Positions 31,216-38,516 of a stretch of 64,000 bases of DNA are shown here, one piece after another. The notes below the pieces were generated by a model. That model ran no database searches. It was not told where the DNA came from and was given only the letters and a program-made list of their open reading frames with translations. The stretch comes from JACOND01 sp965202795 (GTDB taxonomy: Bacteria; Bdellovibrionota; Bdellovibrionia; Bdellovibrionales; UBA1609). Within the stretch, counting starts at the first letter, position 1, and each line of letters begins with the position of its first letter. The DNA is taken from positions 1,674,001 to 1,738,000 of the forward strand of contig OZ241848.1 of assembly GCA_965202795.1 (NCBI GenBank), read 5' to 3'. The translations under genes were made by a program, and so were the position numbers.

Positions 31216-34200
31216 ATGCCTGAGAATGTCAAAGAGGCGGCCTTTGAAAAGGCCATAGAGCAAAGCCTTTTGCAAAAAGGCGGATATGTCAAAGGCAAAA
31301 GGGGCCAGTTTGACCCGGCCCTGGGCTTTGACCCCAAAGAGCTGCTTAGCTTTATTAAAAAAACCCAGCCCGCGGAATGGAAGGCTCTGGAAAGCCTTCA
31401 AAAAGACAGGGCAAAAGAGATTTTAATTAATGACTTGCGAAAAGCCCTGGATTCAGATCAGGGCGGCTGTTTAAAGGCCCTCCGCCATGGCTTTAAATGT
31501 TTTGGAAAAACTTTTAAAGCGGCTTATTTTGCCCCGGCCAGCGGATTGAACCCGGACACAAAAAGACTCTATTCCGCCAACCGGCTCGCTGTCACAAGAC
31601 AGCTTAAATACAGCGGCAAAAGCGAAAACTCCATAGACCTGGCCTTAAGCCTAAACGGGCTTCCCATTGCCACCATGGAGCTGAAAAATCCAATGACCGG
31701 CCAGACCTGCAAAGACGCCATCCGCCAGTATCAAAACGACAGAGATCCAAGAGAGCCGCTTTTTCAGTTCAAAAAAAGGGCGCTGGTTCATTTTGCTGTG
31801 GATACAGACGAGGCTTATATGACAACCCATCTGAAGGGAAACAAAACTGTGTTTTTGCCCTTCAACCGGGGAAACAATAATGGGGCCGGAAATCCTGAAA
31901 ACCCCGGAGGATATAAAACAAGCTATCTGTGGGAGGATGTTTTGCAAAAAGACAGCCTGCTGGAGATTCTGGCTCATTTTATTCATTTGGAAAAAAAGAA
32001 GATAAAATTAAACAGCAGGCAGATCATAAAGGAGGCCATGATATTTCCCCGCTATCATCAGCTGGACTGCGCGCGAAAGCTGATCTCTGACGCCAGGGAA
32101 AAAGGGGCGGGGGCCAACTATTTGATTCAGCATTCCGCCGGCAGCGGAAAAAGCAAATCCATTGCCTGGCTGGCTCACAGATTGGCCAGCCTGTTCAGCA
32201 GGCAGGATGAAAAGATTTTTGATTCTGTTATTGTGGTCACAGACCGGCGGGTTTTGGATCAGCAGCTGCAAAGCGCGATTTATCAGTTTGAGCATAAACA
32301 GGGCGCGGTAAAAAAAATTGACAAAGATTCCGCTCAGCTGGCAAAGGCCATCGCTTCGGCAGATCTGATTATAATAACCACTCTGCAAAAATTCAACTTT
32401 ATCACTGAGCAAATGAGCCGGCTTAATGAAAAAACAGGGCAGCTTAAAAAATACGCTGTTATTATTGATGAGGCCCACAGCTCCCAGGGCGGGGAGTCTT
32501 CGGCAAGCTTAAAAGAGGCTCTGGCCGGCGCCGCCATTAAGAAGCGGGCAAAAAAACAGGCTGAAGAGGAAAATCTTCTGGACTATGAAGAGGAAATCAT
32601 CCGCTCAATAACAAAGCGGGGCCGTCAGCCAAATATCAGTTTTTTTGCTTTTACAGCAACGCCAAAGCACAAGACATTGGAGGTTTTTGGCGCGGCGCCT
32701 GAAAAAGGCGGGCCGCCCCGGCCGTTTCATTTGTATAGCATGAGACAGGCCATTGAGGAGGGGTTTATTCTGGATGTTTTGGCGCATTACACAACATACG
32801 AAACATACCGCCGGCTTGAGGCTGTTAATCAAGACAGCCGTGAAGTGGACAAACAGAGGGCAGCCCGCGCGCTGGCCCGCTTTATGAGCTTTCACCCTCA
32901 TAATATTTCCCAAAAAACAGAAGTAATGGTTGAGCATTTTCGCCGGTTTGCCCGCCATAAAGTCGGAGGAAGGGCCAAAGCCATGGCGGTCACATCAAGC
33001 CGCCTGCATGCTGTCAGATATAAGGAGGCGTTTGACAAATACATTGCTGAAAAAGGCTATACAGATATAAAAACCCTGGTGGCCTTTTCAGGAGCGGTTA
33101 TTGATCCTGATATCCCGGAAAAATCATATACAGAGCCTCAAATGAACAAAGGAATAAAAGAGACAGAGCTGCCTGAAAAATTTGCCGGCCCGGATTATCA
33201 TATTTTGCTTGTGGCCGAAAAATACCAGACAGGGTTTGACCAGCCCCTGCTTCACACAATGTATGTTGATAAAAAATTGTCAGGCATTCAGGCGGTTCAG
33301 ACTCTCAGCCGCCTGAACAGAGTTTGCGCCGGCAAAGAGGACACTTTCGTTTTGGATTTTGCAAACAGGCCTGAAGACATTCAAAAGGCCTTTCAGCCCT
33401 ATTACGAAAGGACTCTTTCCGGAGAGCGGGCGGACCCCATCCAGCTTTATAATCTCCAGTCCCGCTTAAATGAATTCCAGGTTTATCATCAAAGCGAAGT
33501 GAAGGAGTTTTGCAGAATTTTTTACCAGTCGAAAAAAGCGCAAACCCCTTCAGATCATGCAAAAATGAGCGCCTGCATTGATCCCGCCACAGCAAGGTTT
33601 AACGCGCTGGATGAGTCCGCTCGGGAGGAGTTTAGGGGGATTTTGGCGGATTTTCGCAATTTATACTCTTTTTTGTCTCAAGTGATGCCTTTTATGGACC
33701 CCAGCCTGGAAAAGCTTTACTCTTATATCCGATATTTATTAAAAAAGCTGCCAAAAAGAGCTTCAGGCCCCTTTTATCATTTTGACGATGATGTCGCGCT
33801 TCAGTATTACCGCCTTCAGAAAATAAGCGAGGGGTCCATTTCCCTTGAAAGCGGGAGGGATGGGGAGGCGCCCGGCCCTGTCTCTGTGGGAACAGGATCG
33901 TCAAAGGATGAAACCATTGAGCTGTCTCAGCTGATAGATATTTTAAATGAGCGGTTTGGAACAAGCTTTTCGCCGGCAGATCAGCTTTTTTTTGATTCTA
34001 TTAAAGAGGATGCTGCGGCTGACTTCAGTTTAAGGGAGGCCGCAATGGCCAACCCAATGGAGAGCTTTAAATATGCTTTCCTGAAAAAGCTTGAAAATTT
34101 ATTCATAGACAGAATGGAGCAGAACGAAAATATAACGGCTAAATTCATGAACGAAGAGCAATTTAAAAAAACAGTTGAAAAATATCTTTTAAAAAAGGTG

Positions 34201-34242
34201 TATGAGCAAATCAGAAACCAATCCCGCCCTCCAAAGCCCTAA
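31216..34242 (+). CDS. hsdR: Type I restriction endonuclease subunit R
   Basis: A 1008-residue motor/nuclease subunit. N-terminal nuclease domain with D141 (SIDLALSLNG) and ELK near residue 155; helicase motifs HSAGSGKSKS at ~304, VIVVTDRRVLD at ~341, IIDEAHSSQGG at ~417, FTATPKHKTLE at ~480; and in the second RecA domain KYQTGFDQPLLHTMYVDK and QTLSRLNR. A C-terminal helical domain follows, ending NITAKFMNEEQFKKTVEKYLLKKVYEQI. The frame is intact, so with hsdM and hsdS the system could be active. Confidence 0.95.
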   Translation: MPENVKEAAFEKAIEQSLLQKGGYVKGKRGQFDPALGFDPKELLSFIKKTQPAEWKALESLQKDRAKEILINDLRKALDSDQGGCLKALRHGFKCFGKTFKAAYFAPASGLNPDTKRLYSANRLAVTRQLKYSGKSENSIDLALSLNGLPIATMELKNPMTGQTCKDAIRQYQNDRDPREPLFQFKKRALVHFAVDTDEAYMTTHLKGNKTVFLPFNRGNNNGAGNPENPGGYKTSYLWEDVLQKDSLLEILAHFIHLEKKKIKLNSRQIIKEAMIFPRYHQLDCARKLISDAREKGAGANYLIQHSAGSGKSKSIAWLAHRLASLFSRQDEKIFDSVIVVTDRRVLDQQLQSAIYQFEHKQGAVKKIDKDSAQLAKAIASADLIIITTLQKFNFITEQMSRLNEKTGQLKKYAVIIDEAHSSQGGESSASLKEALAGAAIKKRAKKQAEEENLLDYEEEIIRSITKRGRQPNISFFAFTATPKHKTLEVFGAAPEKGGPPRPFHLYSMRQAIEEGFILDVLAHYTTYETYRRLEAVNQDSREVDKQRAARALARFMSFHPHNISQKTEVMVEHFRRFARHKVGGRAKAMAVTSSRLHAVRYKEAFDKYIAEKGYTDIKTLVAFSGAVIDPDIPEKSYTEPQMNKGIKETELPEKFAGPDYHILLVAEKYQTGFDQPLLHTMYVDKKLSGIQAVQTLSRLNRVCAGKEDTFVLDFANRPEDIQKAFQPYYERTLSGERADPIQLYNLQSRLNEFQVYHQSEVKEFCRIFYQSKKAQTPSDHAKMSACIDPATARFNALDESAREEFRGILADFRNLYSFLSQVMPFMDPSLEKLYSYIRYLLKKLPKRASGPFYHFDDDVALQYYRLQKISEGSISLESGRDGEAPGPVSVGTGSSKDETIELSQLIDILNERFGTSFSPADQLFFDSIKEDAAADFSLREAAMANPMESFKYAFLKKLENLFIDRMEQNENITAKFMNEEQFKKTVEKYLLKKVYEQIRNQSRPPKP

Positions 34243-34347
34243 ACAGCCCCCGTCATTGCCGCGCGGGGCGCCTTTTATGCCGCGGCTGCATGGCAGGCTT
34301 CTGCCGCTGCATAATGGCTGGAAAACAGCCAAAGCTTGCATGTTTTT

Positions 34348-35310
34348 TTAAAGACTGTATTCAGCGCCCGTCTTGAAGGCTTTATAAACACCTTGAGGCT
34401 TTTCAGGAGCATAGGCGGGTTTAGAATAGTCCCGCCATTTTGAAACATATCCGCCCGCAATTCGATCGCTGCCGGCAACCCTGGCGCTGCCGGCAACTAT
34501 TGCGCTGCCATAAACTCTGGCATCGCCGGCAATCATTGCATTTCCATAAATCCTGGCATCGCCATAAACTCTGGCATTGTTAAAAATCCATACATTGCCG
34601 GAAACCCGCGCATTGCCGGAAACTTGCGCGTTTTCTAAAACCCATGCGCTGCCGGCAGCCTTTGCTTTGCCGTAAATCCTGCCGGAAACCTTTGCCTTTT
34701 CAGAAATAACAGCGCTGCCGTAAATCCGCGCGTTGCCGCCAACTAATGCCTCTCCATAAACCCTGGCCTTTTCAAAAACCCATGCGCTGCCAAAAAGCCT
34801 TGCATTCCCAGAAATCCTTGCCCTGCCATAAACCCTTGCCTTGTTGAAAACACCTGCTTTGTTAAAAACCCATGCATTGCCTTCAATCTTTGCATTTCCT
34901 TTAACTATTGCCTTTCCATAAACCCTGGCTTGCTCGCCAACCCTTGCAATGTCCGCAATTATTGCATGGCCTTTGACTATTGCATGGCCTTTAACTATTG
35001 CATAGCCAGAAATCATTGCATTGCCGTCAACCCATGCGCTGCCCCCAACCTTTGCATTGCCAAAAATTTTTGCATTGCCCAAAACCTTTGAATTTCCGCA
35101 AACACGCGCTTTTGGCCCTACATAAGCTGTCCCGGCCACAGTTGCCGTGGCTTCAACAAAGCCCCCGCCATTGCTGTGCGGGGCGCCTTTTATACTGTGG
35201 CTGCATGGCGCGCTCGCGGCATAATCGGATAAGATTCGCCATTCCTGTTCAGACAATGTGTTCGCCGCGGCAGAGGCCCCGAAAAGCAGCAAAATCACAA
35301 AAAATTTCAT
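34348..35310 (-). CDS. Secreted left-handed beta-helix protein, copy 3
   Basis: A 320-residue protein with a Sec signal peptide (MKFFVILLLFGASAAA) instead of a prepilin leader. After a short segment comes the same cap as in the other copies (CSHSIKGAPHSNGGGFVEATATV), then about 40 hexapeptides A-x-V/I-x-G-x (for example GNAKIFGNAKVGGSAWVDG), predicting roughly 13 turns of a left-handed beta-helix. The C-terminus (YVSKWRDYSKPAYAPEKPQG) is not Cys-rich. There is no poly-C tract. It is head-to-head with the region leading to coiled-coil copy B. Probably periplasmic, outer-membrane or surface; binding role unknown. Confidence 0.78.
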   Translation of the reverse strand: MKFFVILLLFGASAAANTLSEQEWRILSDYAASAPCSHSIKGAPHSNGGGFVEATATVAGTAYVGPKARVCGNSKVLGNAKIFGNAKVGGSAWVDGNAMISGYAIVKGHAIVKGHAIIADIARVGEQARVYGKAIVKGNAKIEGNAWVFNKAGVFNKARVYGRARISGNARLFGSAWVFEKARVYGEALVGGNARIYGSAVISEKAKVSGRIYGKAKAAGSAWVLENAQVSGNARVSGNVWIFNNARVYGDARIYGNAMIAGDARVYGSAIVAGSARVAGSDRIAGGYVSKWRDYSKPAYAPEKPQGVYKAFKTGAEYSL

Positions 35311-35983
35311 GCCTTTAGATAATCTTCAGATCTGGCCGCTAAAGCAAGGCTTCTTTATCTCCCCGGCGGGCAGATTGTCTCATGGCTTGAGAATTTTTCT
35401 GGAAAGCGGCCTCAATGCCCCTGCGCGGGGCAAAAACCTGGGACTTTTAATAAGGAGGGGGAGTCCCATGCCCCTCCCTTTTTTCATATCACAGAGGAGG
35501 CAAAGTTTTCCCCTGGAGGGCGTGAGTCTGGCGATTTCCCTGGCGGAGCCATCCTAATTTGTTATGGCTGCCCCCGCCTGTGGGCGGCAATTTTGCCTCT
35601 TCGGGTTTTATCGCGCCGCATTATGAATTGACTGCCAAAACCCCCCTCATCTGCAGCTTTCCGGCAAAGCCTTTTGCCGCCGGGGAAGCCAGCCAGCCCC
35701 CGGCGCAGAGCCTGCCATTGCGCCGCTGCGGGGCGCAGCGGCCGCGAGGCCGGCCATCGAAACAGGGAGCGGCCGCGGGGCTGTCTATCGAAACAAACAA
35801 GGCCATCCCTCTGGAAAAGCCTGTCACTCCGCAGAGGACCGGGAACAGCCTACAGGCTGTCCAGATAAACAGGCTTGGCCCCGCTGGCGGATTTGCGCTA
35901 TAATCTCTGTATAGCAGCCGGCTAATTTTTGGAGAGGGGGCCGCGGGCAGAGCCGCCGATAACAATTAAAGGAGGCAGGGCAA
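35311..35983. other. Intergenic region with dispersed repeats
   Basis: The plus frame from 35309 to 35557 is open (MPLDNLQIWPLKQGFF...) but reads like non-coding DNA and I do not support it as a gene. From 35690 to 35890 are dispersed-family modules (GGCGCAGAGCCTGCCATTG; GCGGCCGCGAGGCCGGCCAT; AGCGGCCGCGGGGC; AAACAGGCTTGGCC). The last 30 bp supply the ribosome binding site of the next gene. Confidence 0.5.
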
Positions 35984-36916
35984 GTGAGCAAAATAACAGA
36001 TTCTGGAAAAACCCCTGGGCAAACCTTTGGGAAGGGCCATGTTCCCTCTCCCGATGAGATTTGGAAAATTTTAAGGGAGCTGTCCTTAAGCCGAAAGGAG
36101 GCTGACCGCTGGATGCGGGAGGCTGACCGCCGGATACAGGCCAGCCGGGAGGAAGCTGACCGTCAGATGCGGGCCAGCCGGGAGGAAGCTGACCGTCAGA
36201 TGCGGGCCAGCCGGGAGGAGTCTGACCGCCGGATACAGGCCAGCTGGGAGGAATCTGACCGCCGGATGCGGGAGTCTGACCGCCGGATGCGGGCCAGCCG
36301 GGAGGAGTCTGACCGCCGGATGCGGGAGTCTGACCGCGTTATCGGGGAAATGAAGCGGGAAACTGAGCGCATTATCAGGGAAATGAAGCAGAAAACTGAG
36401 CGGCAGAAACAGGAAAGCGCCCGCATTCTCAGCGCAATGAAGCGGGAGAGCGAGGAGCTGTGGCAGAAAACCGAGCGTCAGATCAACAAATTGGATGGAA
36501 AATTCGGCAACCTCTGGGGGGATTTGGTGGAGGCTTTGATACAGGGGAATCTAATTGAAGCCCTCAAAAGCAGGGGTTTGGATGTAAAAAAGACAGTCCC
36601 CAGCTATACAGGGCATTTAAACGGGCGCATAAAGGAGTATGATTTGATTGCCCTGAACGGAAAGGAGATTGTGGTTGTGGAGGCCAAGTCCGCTCTGGAT
36701 CAAAAAAAGGCTGACAAGTTTTTAAAGGCGATGGCCCAGTTTAAGAAATATTGCCCTGAGTTCAGCCATTTGACTGTGTATGCGGGCCTGGCCTGTTTGA
36801 GGACTTCGCCAGAGGTCATTAAATATGTAATTGACAAGGGTTTGTTTATGATTTTGGTTAAAGGGGAGAATGCGGTTTTTCTGAATCCTGAAGGCTCTAA
36901 GCCAAGGGTTTTTTGA
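35984..36916 (+). CDS. Coiled-coil protein with PD-(D/E)XK-type domain (DUF3782-like), copy B
   Basis: A 310-residue homologue of the 7676-8557 gene: shared N-terminal PSPDEIWKILRELSLSRKEA, a long charged coiled coil, and a C-terminal LWGDLVEALIQGNL ... EYDLIALNGKEIVVVEAKSAL with the D...ExK pattern. The rod differs: here it is built from imperfect 33-bp units encoding ADRQMRASREE-like 11-mers (36100-36340). The start is GTG with AGGAGG 8 nt upstream; no suitable ATG exists. The C-terminus ends EGSKPRVF versus KSFKPKVF in copy A. Neighbour of beta-helix copy 3. Confidence 0.78.
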   Translation: MSKITDSGKTPGQTFGKGHVPSPDEIWKILRELSLSRKEADRWMREADRRIQASREEADRQMRASREEADRQMRASREESDRRIQASWEESDRRMRESDRRMRASREESDRRMRESDRVIGEMKRETERIIREMKQKTERQKQESARILSAMKRESEELWQKTERQINKLDGKFGNLWGDLVEALIQGNLIEALKSRGLDVKKTVPSYTGHLNGRIKEYDLIALNGKEIVVVEAKSALDQKKADKFLKAMAQFKKYCPEFSHLTVYAGLACLRTSPEVIKYVIDKGLFMILVKGENAVFLNPEGSKPRVF

Positions 36917-36974
36917 CAAAGGCCGGGCATAGCGGGGCGGAGCGGCCGCGGGGCCGTCTCAGCCTCTTCGGGTT

Positions 36975-37376
36975 TTATCGCGCCGCGGCGGAGATTTTTT
37001 TGTCAAACTCATCAAAAATCCTGCAAGCCTCGCGCGCAAACTGATCAATATCATCACAGCGGAACAAGCTGTTTTTTCCGTCATAGGCGGCAAAATAAGC
37101 CAGGCTGCCTTTGGAATCACAAAGCATCAATATTCCTCTTCCTTTTGCAAAATGACAGTCAACAGCTATCTCCCGCTCTTCTGTGGGGTATATGTCATAC
37201 TCATAACCGGGAAATTTTTTGCAGACAGAATCCAAAATGCAGCGCGCGTTTTCCCTGGCAGTTTCGGAAAACCGCTCAAACTCCTCCTCCCCGCATTCCT
37301 CATGCGCGCTGTCTAAAGCCGCATGCGCGGCTTTTAGATTCTTATGGCTGATTGCGCTCCGCTTGGTCTCTTTCAT
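36975..37376 (-). CDS. Conserved hypothetical protein, 133 aa
   Basis: Begins MKETKRSAISHKNLKAAHAALDSAHEECGEEEF and has an alpha-helical first half and a probable strand-rich second half (REIAVDCHFAKGRGILMLCDSKGSLAYFAAYDG). Charged, cytoplasmic, no membrane segment or signal. A TTG precedes the ATG at 37376; the ATG is taken. Base composition matches a real gene and the minus-strand frame is uninterrupted, but I do not recognise the family. It lies 90 bp from the epimerase gene on the same strand. Confidence 0.6.
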   Translation of the reverse strand: MKETKRSAISHKNLKAAHAALDSAHEECGEEEFERFSETARENARCILDSVCKKFPGYEYDIYPTEEREIAVDCHFAKGRGILMLCDSKGSLAYFAAYDGKNSLFRCDDIDQFAREACRIFDEFDKKISAAAR

Positions 37377-37466
37377 CAAAAGCTTGTCTTTAATCTCTTC
37401 GGCTTTAATTTTACTCTGCCCCCTTTCATCTGAAGCCAGCCCTCTTTTGCCCCTAAAGATCGGCCT

Positions 37467-38483
37467 TTAAAGGGCCTGGCTTTTGTAGACTTCGGGGAAA
37501 ATCCGGCTCTGGATTTCCGGCTGCCGGCCATAGCAAAAATCTTTTGGCCCCTGAGCCTCAATATAAGCGGCAAGCTCCTCCAGGGCCTCCCTCAAAGGCT
37601 TTAGGGGGCGCCGGCCAAAAAGCCGCCTGGATTTTTCGGCGCTGCACGAGGCCAGCCTGACCTCGCCGCAGCGGGCGGGCGCATGCGCGGGATCAAGGCT
37701 TTTTCCCATGATTTGATTCAGCATGGCCGCCAGCTCATTCAGGCTGATGAGGTTTTCATGATCCGGCCCAATGTTTATAACTTCGCCGGCAGCCCTTTCC
37801 GAAAACAAACACTCCTCAAGCAGAAGGGCCGCATCCTGAACAGGGGAGAAGCTTCTCTTCTGCTCCCCATCCCCAAAAATCACAGGGGGCTTGTCCTGGA
37901 GCATCCGGTTGATAATGATGGAAACCGCGTTTCTGAAGGGATCATGATAAACCTGCCGGGGGCCGAAAATATTGTGCGGAATGGCAATCACATGCTCAAA
38001 GCCATGGGCCTGGGCCATGCTCTGAACCAGGCTCTCGCCAGCGGCTTTGGAGACTCCATAAGGCGTAACCGGCCGCGGCGGCATGTCCTCAGAAAATGGC
38101 GATGGGCTGTTTCCATACCTGGCCATTGAGGAGCAAAAAACAAACCTCCTGACATTGTTTTGAATGGCGGCGCTTAAAAAAGAGGCTGTGGCGCTGAAGT
38201 TTTGCTCCGCCGCCTTAAAAGGGGCGTGGAGGCTGAAGTTGTCATAAGGCCAGGCCGCCGCATGAAAAACCGCATCCGCCCCCTTTGTCCGCTTTTTGTT
38301 TTCCTCCAGATCCAAAACATCATACTCATAAAACTCCACATCTTTTGGAATGTTCTCCCTTCTGCCAAGGGAAAAATTATCGCAGCCCATCACATGGCAG
38401 CCCCTTTCTAGAAGGCGGTCCGCCAAATGGCTTCCGAGAAAGCCGGCGGCTCCTGATATAAAAATTCGCGGGGCTGAAGACAT
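37467..38483 (-). CDS. NAD-dependent epimerase/dehydratase (UDP-sugar epimerase-like)
   Basis: An extended short-chain dehydrogenase of 338 aa. Rossmann motif SGAAGFLGSHLADRLL, acidic NAD-selecting region GCDNFSLGR, DVLDLE, HAAA and the catalytic YGVSK with the preceding CSSMARYG. Substrate-binding elements HNIFGPRQ and INRMLQDKPPVIFGDGEQKRSF resemble UDP-glucose 4-epimerase and related nucleotide-sugar enzymes, so a role in surface polysaccharide is likely. ATG at 38483 (MSSAPRIFIS) is taken; a TTG lies 15 bp upstream. It is downstream of polA on the same strand, 33 bp away. Confidence 0.9.
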   Translation of the reverse strand: MSSAPRIFISGAAGFLGSHLADRLLERGCHVMGCDNFSLGRRENIPKDVEFYEYDVLDLEENKKRTKGADAVFHAAAWPYDNFSLHAPFKAAEQNFSATASFLSAAIQNNVRRFVFCSSMARYGNSPSPFSEDMPPRPVTPYGVSKAAGESLVQSMAQAHGFEHVIAIPHNIFGPRQVYHDPFRNAVSIIINRMLQDKPPVIFGDGEQKRSFSPVQDAALLLEECLFSERAAGEVINIGPDHENLISLNELAAMLNQIMGKSLDPAHAPARCGEVRLASCSAEKSRRLFGRRPLKPLREALEELAAYIEAQGPKDFCYGRQPEIQSRIFPEVYKSQAL

Positions 38484-38516
38484 GCAAAAACTCTCCAACA
38501 GGCAAAAAAAGATGTT

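Noticed and set aside
34348..35310. Hexapeptide acyltransferase
   Set aside because: The protein has a signal peptide, far more hexads than acyltransferases, and no catalytic His loop or CoA-binding features.
35309..35557. 83-codon frame after beta-helix copy 3
   Set aside because: No ribosome binding site, its start overlaps the divergent ATG, and the sequence resembles no domain.
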